64,000 bases of DNA from Gimesia aquarii. Lineage in GTDB: Bacteria; Planctomycetota; Planctomycetia; Planctomycetales; Planctomycetaceae. Every line of letters starts with the position of its first letter. The first letter of the stretch is position 1. A program made the position numbers and the translations under genes. Below are positions 47,755-56,760 of this stretch, piece after piece. The stretch covers positions 3,101,501-3,165,500 of the forward strand of contig NZ_CP037920.1 of the NCBI RefSeq assembly GCF_007748195.1, in the 5' to 3' direction. The notes beneath the pieces are model-generated. The model made no database searches. It was not told the DNA's origin and worked only from the letters and a program-made list of their open reading frames with translations.

Positions 47755-49209
47755 TCAGGCGAGAATTTCCTTGACGATTCTTGGACTGTTTCCGACACCT
47801 GTCAGGCGTTCATTCAATCCATTCCGGGGGATGAAGAGCTCTTCGTGGTTTAGTCCGAGCAGATGTAACATGGTCGCATGCCAGTCTGGTACACTGACGC
47901 GGTTTTCCACGGCGGCAAAGCCCAGTTCGTCAGTTTCTCCCAGAACCATACCTTTCTTGACACCTCCACCTGCCATCCAGGTACACAGAGCATTCTTGTT
48001 ATGATCGCGACCCGATTTTCGTTCATCTTTATCCGCAGTCAATTGTGCAATGGGCAAACGCCCCATTTCACCACCCCACATGACAAGGGTGTCATCTAAT
48101 AAACCGCGCTGTTTCAAATCTTGCAATAAGGCAGCAACCGGTTGATCTGTTCGCTGACAGGCAGTTTTCAAATTTGTCGCGATCGCACTGTGAGTATCCC
48201 AAATTTGGCTATTGATAAATAATTGCACGAAGCGGACGCCTCTCTCAACGAGACGGCGTGCGATCAGACATCTGCGACCATATGATTCGGTCACTTTTTG
48301 ATCAATGCCATACCTCTTTTGTGTTTCTTCTGTTTCCTGAGAAAGGTCGAGCGCGTCAGAAGCTGAAATTTGCATTCGCGCAGCCAATGCATAAGTTGAT
48401 AAACGAGATTCCAGTTGACGATAATGCGATCGTTTTCGTTGATGAATTTGATCCAGGCGTGAGATCAAATCGCGTTCGAGTTTTGAGACCGCTTCGGGTT
48501 GATCGTAGCCCGGTTTCAGATTCAAGACCGGAGAGCCAGTCGCACGAAAACGAGTTCCCTGATGTTGCGCAGGTAGAAAGCCGGATTGCCAGTTTTCGAT
48601 TCCGTTGACAGGTAATCCGAGTGGATCATCTAAAACAACATACGCAGGCAGGTTTTTATTTTCACTTCCCAATCCGTAAGAGACCCAGGCTCCCAATGCC
48701 GGATGTCCTGTAAATTCGCTGCCTGACTGAATTTTGTAAAGTGCAGGTTCGTGTGTCAAATTGGTTGTGAACATCGAACGAATCATGGTGATTTCATCAA
48801 CTTGCTTCGCCAGATGCGGCATAACATCAGATACCCACATGCCGGATTCACCATGCTGAGCAAATTTGAAGGGACTCTTCATTAAGGCACCAGCTCGTTC
48901 AGGGAATTCGACTTCTCCTGCAATTTTATCAAAATGCTCCTTCCCATGATGTTTATCCAGAAACGGCTTGGGATCAAACAAGTCCATTTGACTCGGTCCC
49001 CCGTTCATGAATAAATGAATCACTGACTTGGCTCGCGGTTTGTGGTGAGGTCCGAGTGTAGGTGTCTCTTTATGAGTCGGAGTTTTTGAATCCGCATACA
49101 AATCCTGACTAAGGAGCCAGGTCAAAGCGGCCCCTTGGATTCCTGTAGAGACTTGCTGAAAAAAATGGCGTCTCGGTATGTTCTTTTGCGAAGAGTAATG
49201 ATCTTTCAT
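47755..49209 (-). CDS. DUF1501 family protein, Tat-exported (pair C)
   Basis: Exported protein of about 484 residues. The ATG at 49209 puts the Tat signal IPRRHFFQQVSTGIQGAALT at a normal position; a longer frame to 49296 would overlap the previous gene. Landmarks: MNGGPSQMDLFDPKPFLD, IWDTHSAI, GGEMGRLPIAQL (Met where others have Phe in EFGR) and GRDHNKNALCTWMAGGG. It is the last gene of the long operon starting at 57836, 46 bases after its cytochrome partner. Confidence 0.9.
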   Translation of the reverse strand: MKDHYSSQKNIPRRHFFQQVSTGIQGAALTWLLSQDLYADSKTPTHKETPTLGPHHKPRAKSVIHLFMNGGPSQMDLFDPKPFLDKHHGKEHFDKIAGEVEFPERAGALMKSPFKFAQHGESGMWVSDVMPHLAKQVDEITMIRSMFTTNLTHEPALYKIQSGSEFTGHPALGAWVSYGLGSENKNLPAYVVLDDPLGLPVNGIENWQSGFLPAQHQGTRFRATGSPVLNLKPGYDQPEAVSKLERDLISRLDQIHQRKRSHYRQLESRLSTYALAARMQISASDALDLSQETEETQKRYGIDQKVTESYGRRCLIARRLVERGVRFVQLFINSQIWDTHSAIATNLKTACQRTDQPVAALLQDLKQRGLLDDTLVMWGGEMGRLPIAQLTADKDERKSGRDHNKNALCTWMAGGGVKKGMVLGETDELGFAAVENRVSVPDWHATMLHLLGLNHEELFIPRNGLNERLTGVGNSPRIVKEILA

Positions 49210-49255
49210 GCGATGGCTCTTAATTTTATATGAATCTCCAAATCGGTATCCTGAT

Positions 49256-52222
49256 TCAATCGATGTACTGAAACTCGGCCAGATTGAAGACGACATGACA
49301 ATAATTAATCAGTGCCTTTTGTGCGGGTGGAATTTGATCTTTTTGCTGATAATTTGAATCTTGCCATGTTTTTGTCATTTGTTGCATTATGTCGACTGCT
49401 ATGGTTTTTTCTTCTGCGGTGGGATTCCGACTGAAAGCTTTTCGATAAATCTGGACAATTTGTGCTTCTGGAACTGGTCCAACTTCAGCTTGAATTTGAG
49501 AGGCAAAATCTATCGCTAATTGATAAACCATTTTATCATTCATTAAGTGCAACGCTTGTGGCGCCACAAGTGACTCGCCGCGGTTGATACAGTTTGGTCC
49601 CATTTGCGGGTAGTCAAAATTTTCCAGAAGGGTTGGGATTTGTGTACGACGTTGTCGAATATAAACGCTTCTTCTCCACCCCTTTTGAGTCCGCTTTGAT
49701 GTTACCAGACCATCAGAACGAACTTCGACCGGGTCCGCGGGACCAAAAGGAGTTTCGTCTAATTGACCGGAAAGATAAAGCAGAGTGTCCCTGAGAACCT
49801 CGGCTTCCATGCGCTGCAAGGGCATTCTTGACAAGAGGCTTCCATCGGGATCTCGTTGTAATGCTTTCTTTGTGATCGAAGAATTTTGTCGATACGTGTT
49901 TGAAGTGACAATTAAGCGGTGCAGGGATTTAAGACTCCAGTTTTGACGTACAAACTCGTTGGCCAGCCAGTCCAATAATTCTGGGTGGGACGGTTTTTCT
50001 CCAGCGCGTCCAAAATTGCCTGGTGTGTTGACAATGCCCCTCCCGAAATGATGCAACCAGATACGGTTCACCATAACTCGCGCCGTCAATGGGTTATCGG
50101 ATCGAGTTAACCACTTCGCAAAAGCGAGTCGACGACGAATGGGTTTCCGATTATTCTCAGGTATGAGGGAACTGAATGGATTAGCCTTTTGAATAAGGAC
50201 TTCTGGTACTCCAGGTTTAACCAGGCGTCCTGGAGTGAGGTAATTCCCTCGTTTCAAAATATAGGTAGGAGAGGGACTTCCACGCGACCAAAGTGCTCGA
50301 ATACGAGGCTCCTGCTTCAATTTTGATTTGAGAACCTTCATCTGATTTTGGAGATCATCAGATTTCTTTTTATATTCCTGATCCAGTTTTTTTAATTCAT
50401 CAGGAGAAGGAGTTAACAGTCTTTTATGCTTTTTCAAAAGTATCTTTTGCTCATCAGTCTGTTGAGACGCTTTAGTGGAAAACGCAATTAAGATTGTTTC
50501 ACGCTCCGATTCAGGAAGTGATTGAATGCCTTTCTCTCGCTGTGTTTTTAATGCTCTTGCTGTCCGTTCCTTTAATTTTTGTTTAAGTCGTTCAATATCG
50601 GCTGTGATGAGCTGGTTATGCTTTTCATAATGACGTCGTTCTTCAGATGTCACGTGCGGTAAGGTGCGTGGTCCTTGTGATTTCAGCCAGTCATGTTCAT
50701 CGTAAGCCTCTTTAAAGATGGCTGTCAGACGGTAATAGTCTCGTTGAGCTATGGGATCGAACTTATGCGAATGACAACGTGCACATTTGATGGTCAATCC
50801 CATGACTGCCGACCCCAGGATTTCCATTTCGTCAGAAATGACTTCGAGGCGGTCAGGCACAAAATTGGTGATATTGGCAAAGGTACGATCTGGGGCAGTT
50901 CTCAGAAAACCTGTCGCAACGAGACAGTCATAGACCTCTTGTGTCACTTCTTTACTTTGATAATCGACCAGTTCATCACCTGCGATTTGCTCCAGCAGAA
51001 AGCGTGAGTAAGGCTTATCCTGGTTGAAAGCGCGAATCACATAGTCACGGTAGCGATAGATATGTGGACGTAACCGATCCTCGTTCTGAGCCCCTTCCGA
51101 ATCTGCATAACCTGCAACGTCAAGCCAATGACGTGCCCAGCGCTCTCCATAGCGTGGTGATGCCAATAATCGATCTACCAGCCTTTCATATGCTAAAGGA
51201 TCAGTGTCATTAATGAAATGTTCAACTTCATTGGGAGTCGGTGGTAAACCTGTGAGATTGAAATAAAGTCGGCGTATCATTGTTCTCTTACTTGCTGCTG
51301 GAGACAAAGTGAGTCCGCGTTGTTCCAGCTTTCGTAGAATAAAGGCATCAATTGGATTTCTTACCTGGTTACTGTATTTCACTTGAGGGGGCTTCACCTT
51401 CGAGGGAGGCTGAAACGACCAAAACTCGCGATCTTTCTCAGTTACAAGAGCATCGGACTGATTTTTATCGTCTACCGAAGGATGATTTATTTCCGGAAGC
51501 TTGAGCGCAATCCATTTTGAGAGCCGTTTCAGCTCATTCGCCTCCATGGGTTTGACACTGACTGAAACCAACTTTCGACGTGGTGGCATCTCACCTGACG
51601 CGATACGCTGGATGAGAAGACTTTTTTCTGGTTCACCAGGAACAACTGCTGGTCCTGATTTTCCACCTTTTAAAATCGACTCTTTTGTTCTGAGATCGAG
51701 TCCCGCTTCCTTCCGTCGGCCTCCATGACAGGCAACGCATCGTAAGTGTAGCAGGGGAATAATATCATGTTGTGTCACTGAAGGTTTGGATTGAACTGCT
51801 TCACGAAACTTCGCACCAGCAGAAATCCAGTTGCGAATCTCATTCAATTCTTTTTTACTCAGATGGTCTTTCTCATCTGGTGGCATTTCGCCTGCGTTGA
51901 TCATTTCGATTAAGAGGCTTTCGTCCGGATCTCCGGCTTGCACAATACGACCCGATTCGCTTCCATTTTGAATGCCTTGCGGAGAACTGAGATCAAGGCC
52001 CGCTTTTTTCGTTTCTGAGTTATGACAACGAAGACATTTTTCAGTAATAATTGATTTGACAGCACTTTCATAAAAAATGCTGTTCCTGGTTGTTATATCT
52101 TCACTGGCTGTGAGGTGACTGGTGTTAATTGCAAATAAACAGAGGGTGATCGTCTGACTAATCACCATATTACGATGAAAAAACAGCGGGCGATCTAAAT
52201 ATGCCAGCAGTTTATCAATCAT
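49256..52222 (-). CDS. Cytochrome c / DUF1549 / DUF1553 protein with doubled haem domain (pair C)
   Basis: Periplasmic protein of 988 residues. After the signal peptide come two tandem planctomycete-type cytochrome domains, the first with CLRCHNSETKKAGLDL and GEMPPDEKDHL, the second with CVACHGGRRKEAGLDL and GEMPPRRKL. DUF1549 follows (MIRRLYFNLTGLPPTPNEV, YGERWARHWLDVAGYADSEG) with CARCHSHKFDP, then a coiled-coil Lys/Gln-rich spacer instead of the carbohydrate-binding-like insert, and DUF1553 (NPLTARVMVNRIWLHHFGRG). Three CxxCH motifs in all. GGAGAAG before the ATG supports the start. It follows the Nramp-like gene by 60 bases in the same operon. Confidence 0.92.
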   Translation of the reverse strand: MIDKLLAYLDRPLFFHRNMVISQTITLCLFAINTSHLTASEDITTRNSIFYESAVKSIITEKCLRCHNSETKKAGLDLSSPQGIQNGSESGRIVQAGDPDESLLIEMINAGEMPPDEKDHLSKKELNEIRNWISAGAKFREAVQSKPSVTQHDIIPLLHLRCVACHGGRRKEAGLDLRTKESILKGGKSGPAVVPGEPEKSLLIQRIASGEMPPRRKLVSVSVKPMEANELKRLSKWIALKLPEINHPSVDDKNQSDALVTEKDREFWSFQPPSKVKPPQVKYSNQVRNPIDAFILRKLEQRGLTLSPAASKRTMIRRLYFNLTGLPPTPNEVEHFINDTDPLAYERLVDRLLASPRYGERWARHWLDVAGYADSEGAQNEDRLRPHIYRYRDYVIRAFNQDKPYSRFLLEQIAGDELVDYQSKEVTQEVYDCLVATGFLRTAPDRTFANITNFVPDRLEVISDEMEILGSAVMGLTIKCARCHSHKFDPIAQRDYYRLTAIFKEAYDEHDWLKSQGPRTLPHVTSEERRHYEKHNQLITADIERLKQKLKERTARALKTQREKGIQSLPESERETILIAFSTKASQQTDEQKILLKKHKRLLTPSPDELKKLDQEYKKKSDDLQNQMKVLKSKLKQEPRIRALWSRGSPSPTYILKRGNYLTPGRLVKPGVPEVLIQKANPFSSLIPENNRKPIRRRLAFAKWLTRSDNPLTARVMVNRIWLHHFGRGIVNTPGNFGRAGEKPSHPELLDWLANEFVRQNWSLKSLHRLIVTSNTYRQNSSITKKALQRDPDGSLLSRMPLQRMEAEVLRDTLLYLSGQLDETPFGPADPVEVRSDGLVTSKRTQKGWRRSVYIRQRRTQIPTLLENFDYPQMGPNCINRGESLVAPQALHLMNDKMVYQLAIDFASQIQAEVGPVPEAQIVQIYRKAFSRNPTAEEKTIAVDIMQQMTKTWQDSNYQQKDQIPPAQKALINYCHVVFNLAEFQYID

Positions 52223-52282
52223 GATTCTTCTCCGAGGCTCTACGAACTATCTCATTATACGAAAAAGATTTACTCAATTCAC

Positions 52283-53752
52283 TTACAAAAACAAATTCCA
52301 TAGGAGTGCAGCAGACAAACATCCATAACAAAGAGCACAAACCACCAAAGCGCATCGACGCCAAATGGGGGGGCGTAACTCCAGAGGCAGGAGTTTTGTA
52401 TTCAAGATCAAGATTTGAATGGCGGCAATTGCTAGGACCGGGCCAGCAATCGCACCCAGGATTTTAAACAAGGTAATGGCATGCCCCCAGTGGACGGCAA
52501 AGAGGCCCCAGACAGTCGCGATTGCCAGAAAAGAGTAATAGAGACGACTGACGCTCATCTTGCGACGCTCACGCAGGTGGGGACTCGCCACCCAGACGAT
52601 GTCTGTAACCGTTCTAATCAGGACGTCCGTGTTACTCAAATGAGTTGACATCAAAACCCAGAATCCGTTCAAGAGAGCCAGAATCCAGAATCCGCTCCAA
52701 AGCTGATCTGCCATGTAGCGTGCCTGAAACGCTCCGGCAGCCATATGATCCATATTCGTATTTTCGGGAATCACCGCCGTCGCCAGATTCACATTCAGAA
52801 ACATTCCGACAAGACATCCCATGCCCCACAACCAGACCTGATCGGCTGAGACATATTTCCACCAGGATTTCCAGTTTTGAAGATTCTCTTTATTGATGGG
52901 AAATACCTTACCGACGGGAGAGAGCTTCATTTCACTGTGACTGAAAGCGCTCGTAATTGATCCGACTTTGGCCCCCATTCCAAATCCCTTGTCACGATAC
53001 CAGTTTGTGATCACCAGGTTTCCAATGCCTCCGGAACCAGCCGTTGCGGCAAAGGTCGCCAGTAATAACAGATCAACGTCAGCCGGCAGACTTCCGAACT
53101 GGAAGAATCCTGTGAGTGTCTTCATCCAATGCTCAAAGGGTACAAATAATACATTGACGAGAGTGAGGAACGAAAAAATGAATGAAATCATGATCCATGA
53201 AAAATATTCCAACATGCGTTCAATAGTTTTGCCAGAGAGCAGAATGCCGACGGTTATTAAAATCACCGTGTAAGTAAGGTAGTGGAGAATGGTTGTATCC
53301 CCATCACCGGCCATGCGACCTGCAAAAGAGGCAAAAAGCACCGAAGCACAAGCCGCGGCCAATGCCGGGACACCTAGTTGAGCAATCGTGGCGAAGATGT
53401 AACCAGAGGCCCAAAATTTAGAACCCGGTCGCAGTCGCATAATTCCCACCAGAATTGGCTCGCCCGTGTATAACGTGTAACGAATGGCTTCCAGATTAAA
53501 GAGAAGTTGCAATACGATAGCGACAGTTGCGATCCAGAGAATGTCCATACCATACTTCACCGTAATGGTAGGACCGATGAGCCACTCACCGCCGCCAATT
53601 GACCCGGTAAGCAATATCGCTCCCGGCCCAATTGTACTGAACAGGTTGCGTACCGAGAACGGTGGTGGTGCAGGCAAATCGCTTTCGTCCCAGTGAGCAA
53701 GGTTCCCGAATCGCATTGATTTCTGTTGTTGATGAGAATCTGAATTCATCAT
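52283..53752 (-). CDS. Nramp-like membrane transporter lacking the canonical metal motif
   Basis: Polytopic inner-membrane protein, 489 residues, about 11 helices, with the start of helix 1 reading GPGAILLTGSIGGGEWLIGP. Canonical Nramp metal transporters have DPGN at that place; here it is GGGE. The helix 6 region has GSGGIGNLVITNWYRDKG, with no MPH motif. The substrate may therefore not be Mn2+ or Fe2+. It could carry another ion or an organic compound used by the pathway (inference). AGGA precedes the tandem ATGs at 53752/53749. It sits 8 bases after the cupin gene. Confidence 0.75.
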   Translation of the reverse strand: MMNSDSHQQQKSMRFGNLAHWDESDLPAPPPFSVRNLFSTIGPGAILLTGSIGGGEWLIGPTITVKYGMDILWIATVAIVLQLLFNLEAIRYTLYTGEPILVGIMRLRPGSKFWASGYIFATIAQLGVPALAAACASVLFASFAGRMAGDGDTTILHYLTYTVILITVGILLSGKTIERMLEYFSWIMISFIFSFLTLVNVLFVPFEHWMKTLTGFFQFGSLPADVDLLLLATFAATAGSGGIGNLVITNWYRDKGFGMGAKVGSITSAFSHSEMKLSPVGKVFPINKENLQNWKSWWKYVSADQVWLWGMGCLVGMFLNVNLATAVIPENTNMDHMAAGAFQARYMADQLWSGFWILALLNGFWVLMSTHLSNTDVLIRTVTDIVWVASPHLRERRKMSVSRLYYSFLAIATVWGLFAVHWGHAITLFKILGAIAGPVLAIAAIQILILNTKLLPLELRPPIWRRCALVVCALCYGCLSAALLWNLFL

Positions 53753-53760
53753 GTCCTTTT

Positions 53761-54594
53761 CTAATTGTCTGACTCACAAGCTTGTTTGATGAATGATTCT
53801 TCGCAACAACACTGCTCTAATACCGTTCGATCTGGCTCATCACCGGCGTAGACCCAGATCATTGCCATCGTTCGATCCGAACGATTGATAAATCGGTGGG
53901 GTCGTCCTTCAGGGATACAAGCTGTATCACAATTTGACAGTTCATATTCACGTCCCGCTACCTGACAAACGGCCGTCCCTTCGACGATTGTAATCGATTC
54001 ATCAAAACCATGGATATGGCAGGGTAGCGAAGCTCCGGGTTGGAAAATACCATAACCACCACAAATACCCCGTGATCCAAACCGGCCAGCAAACAGATCG
54101 CGAAAGAGCGCGTTTTGTGCTAATTCATAATCAGGGGCAGACTCAAACCGGATTAAGTCTTCCATTACAGAGGAATCGGTTTCAGTACAATCTTTGTTTA
54201 TAAAACTGGTTTCTACCCATTCGCGTTTTGGCTCCTCGCTGGCGAACGCGCTGAAGCAGGAAACAGGCAGTTCACTCAAATCATTTTGAACCCAATGTGC
54301 TACGCCCGCTGGCACATGGAAAGCATCATACCGACCAATCTTGTAACGTCGTCCTTCAACAATGACATGAATTTTCCCTGTAATCGGTATTATGACTTCG
54401 CTGACTGGGTGACGATGAGCGGGAAGCATCGCATCCGATTGAAAAGTAACAATCCCCGTGGAAAGTCCTCGTGCTCCCAGAGTGCTCGAAACGAGAGGCC
54501 TGAGCTCAACACCATCAGCCAAGGGAACGGTTGCTGACTCACTACTTGAGATAATGGCTTCCAGGCGTTCCTGTTGTAGCGTTCTATCCTTCAT
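53761..54594 (-). CDS. Double-cupin protein
   Basis: Cytoplasmic bicupin of about 277 residues. The first cupin shows PAHRHPVSEVIIPITGKIHV and YDAFHVPAGVAHWV; the second shows PCHIHGFDESITIVEGTAVC and CIPEGRPHRFINRS. Histidines at both sites suggest bound metal. The ATG at 54594 has GGGGAG five bases upstream and overlaps the Ldh gene by 11 bases; a longer frame to 54747 is inside that gene and is not used. It may be an isomerase, dioxygenase or decarboxylase of the pathway; several cysteines cluster near the C-terminus (EQCCCEESF). Confidence 0.8.
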   Translation of the reverse strand: MKDRTLQQERLEAIISSSESATVPLADGVELRPLVSSTLGARGLSTGIVTFQSDAMLPAHRHPVSEVIIPITGKIHVIVEGRRYKIGRYDAFHVPAGVAHWVQNDLSELPVSCFSAFASEEPKREWVETSFINKDCTETDSSVMEDLIRFESAPDYELAQNALFRDLFAGRFGSRGICGGYGIFQPGASLPCHIHGFDESITIVEGTAVCQVAGREYELSNCDTACIPEGRPHRFINRSDRTMAMIWVYAGDEPDRTVLEQCCCEESFIKQACESDN

Positions 54595-55723
54595 CTCGAC
54601 TCCCCGACTTGCTCGAAACTGGTTCACAGCCCGGAATGGAAATCTGACTGTCATGGAATGCTGGATTTGTCTCGTTGGACTCAATAAAACCATGCTCGAT
54701 ATTGAGTGATCGACAAGTGGTACAGATCTGTTTCCAGGTGATCTCATCCAATTCGATTCCCTGTTCTAAACGCTGGGCTTTGGTGCGCTGTTCCAGTTCG
54801 CCTGGCATAAGAATTTCACCATTGTCGTTGATGGTTCGTGAACTCTTCACGAATGATATAAAACGCTCTACTTCTGGAAAGAATTCATTATCAGATCCAA
54901 AGAAACGACGGTCAATGATTACGGACAACATACCATTGGCTACGCGCGAAGCATTTTCCGGATTTGTGCAGGAACTGCCAGTGAGTGCGCCCGCGAGCAT
55001 TTCTATAACCAGTGAAAGGCCGGAGCCTTTATGGCCGGCGATTGGAAGAATCGCACCAGGAGGATCTCCATAAAAGCATCTGGGGTCGTTGGTCAGATTT
55101 CCTGCCGAATCAATCAAACAACCATCTTCAACCATTATTCCCTGGTTAAGTGCGACACGAATTTTCCCTTCTGCGACCGTACACGCTGACATATCGAGGA
55201 TGATCTGTTTGCTGTTTCCGGTAGGTACGCCTGCAGTGAAGGGATTCGCAGAGAGCCGACGGTCAATTCCACCGAAGGGAGCAACCAACATCCCTGCACC
55301 ACTGGTGTTGACAAAATGTAATGAGAGCATGCCAGCATCTGCCGCCATCTCCGCCCAGTCGCCAATGCGTCCGAGATGACCTGAATTTCTCAAGGCGATG
55401 ACGGAGACTCCGTATTGAGATGCTTTGTCGATACCAAGTTGAATTGCTTCTTCACCAATGATTTGTCCGAGGCCAAATTGCCCATCGACAACGGCAACCA
55501 CATCATTTTCAGAGATAATTCGAATAGACTGGTTCGCAAGAACTTTGCCATCGCGTAACCAGTCCACGTATGAAGGTATTCGAATCACTCCATGCGAATC
55601 GTGTCCGACCAAGTTCGCCTCAACGAGGCGTCTACCGACTTTATGTGCTACATTGCACTGACAACCTGCCTCTGTGAAAATCTCTTCTGCGAGTGCTATC
55701 AGCTGTTCGTGTTGAAATTTCAT
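54584..55723 (-). CDS. Ldh/MDH2-family NAD(P)H-dependent oxidoreductase
   Basis: Cytoplasmic oxidoreductase of 379 residues in the family of YlbC/AllD, DlgD and sulfolactate dehydrogenase. The conserved catalytic region GHDSHGVIRIPSYVDWLRDG is near residue 40, followed by NSGHLGRIGDWAEMA, NTSGAGMLVAPFGG and LPIAGHKGSGLSLVIEML. Substrates of this family are 2-oxo or 2-hydroxy acids such as diketogulonate, malate, ureidoglycolate or sulfolactate. The start overlaps the stop of the NHL gene (ATGA), and its end overlaps the cupin gene, indicating tight coupling. Confidence 0.9.
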   Translation of the reverse strand: MKFQHEQLIALAEEIFTEAGCQCNVAHKVGRRLVEANLVGHDSHGVIRIPSYVDWLRDGKVLANQSIRIISENDVVAVVDGQFGLGQIIGEEAIQLGIDKASQYGVSVIALRNSGHLGRIGDWAEMAADAGMLSLHFVNTSGAGMLVAPFGGIDRRLSANPFTAGVPTGNSKQIILDMSACTVAEGKIRVALNQGIMVEDGCLIDSAGNLTNDPRCFYGDPPGAILPIAGHKGSGLSLVIEMLAGALTGSSCTNPENASRVANGMLSVIIDRRFFGSDNEFFPEVERFISFVKSSRTINDNGEILMPGELEQRTKAQRLEQGIELDEITWKQICTTCRSLNIEHGFIESNETNPAFHDSQISIPGCEPVSSKSGSRDEG

Positions 55724-56760
55724 TGTGGAACCTCTTTAGATTGATGAATGAATTTCTGGAGACTATGACAGTTGGGGGAAACAAGTCCACGATTGCCGCC
55801 CGCAGACATCGTCACTTCGCTAACATAAACATCACCGCGCGAGTCAACCCAAACGTCATGCGGGGCAAAGAAGTCTCCGGGCGCGCAGGGAGTCTCACCA
55901 CCTCCCCAGCGGCACTGTAGCTCTCCTCTTAAATTAAAGATACTCATTCGCCCACCGGTGGCATTCGGAGTTGGTGGATGTGTGCCTGACCACATTCCCG
56001 CACGAAAACCAAGTTCGGCAACATACACGTTGGAATCGTCATCGATAAAAACTTCACATGGTCTGGCGACATCATTCCATTCATCCTTGTATTGACCATC
56101 GGCCGTAAAGATCTGAATGCGACTGTTCTCTCGATCGGCAACATAAACATTTTCATTGCGATCGATGGCGATCCCATGTGGGATGTGAAACTGCCCGGGG
56201 CCGTCACCGGGTTCTCCCCAGGAGAGTAACAATTTACCATCAGCGGAAAAATGATGAATCCGTGCGTTACCATAGCCATCGGCGATATAAAGGTCACCGC
56301 TGGGAGAGATAGCCAAGTTAGTTGGGAAATTGAATGGGGGACCGACACGTTGAATGTTTCGGTAATCGACGCTGGTCGCACCGGTGTCAGAGTAAAGTCC
56401 GCTGGTTCCCAATGTCATCAGCAACTGGCCATCCGTCGAAAATTGTTTCACTGTATGGTCCAGATCATCAACGCAGTAAACTTTGTCATCCGAGCCAATC
56501 GTGATTCCATGTGCTCGCGCAAAAGCTTCTTGACCCCAGGAATCGATGAATTCACCTTCCGGGCTAAAGATGGCAACTGGATGTATGCCTCTGTTAAACA
56601 CATAGACTCGGTCCTGTGAATCCGTCGCGACCGCAGTGACTTCGACCAGATCCAAATCTGGGGGTAATGTTGGCCACTTCGTTGCGACCCGATAGCGGAA
56701 CGCATTCTCGCCGACTTCAACTGTCGCGCCATTTTGGTCCATGGATGTGTCAATCGTCAT
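55720..56760 (-). CDS. NHL-repeat beta-propeller protein
   Basis: 346 residues composed of about six NHL repeats: VTAVATDSQDRVYVFNRG, ARAHGITIGSDDKVYCVDD, PTNLAISPSGDLYIADG, PHGIAIDRNENVYVADRENS and two more, ending with VWVDSRGDVYVSE. There is no signal peptide, so it is likely cytoplasmic. Similar proteins are related to the lyase domain of peptidylglycine alpha-amidating enzymes, but the catalytic role is unproven. Overlaps of 4 bases with both neighbours place it firmly in the operon. It may be a lactonase or a binding protein. Confidence 0.87.
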   Translation of the reverse strand: MTIDTSMDQNGATVEVGENAFRYRVATKWPTLPPDLDLVEVTAVATDSQDRVYVFNRGIHPVAIFSPEGEFIDSWGQEAFARAHGITIGSDDKVYCVDDLDHTVKQFSTDGQLLMTLGTSGLYSDTGATSVDYRNIQRVGPPFNFPTNLAISPSGDLYIADGYGNARIHHFSADGKLLLSWGEPGDGPGQFHIPHGIAIDRNENVYVADRENSRIQIFTADGQYKDEWNDVARPCEVFIDDDSNVYVAELGFRAGMWSGTHPPTPNATGGRMSIFNLRGELQCRWGGGETPCAPGDFFAPHDVWVDSRGDVYVSEVTMSAGGNRGLVSPNCHSLQKFIHQSKEVPQ

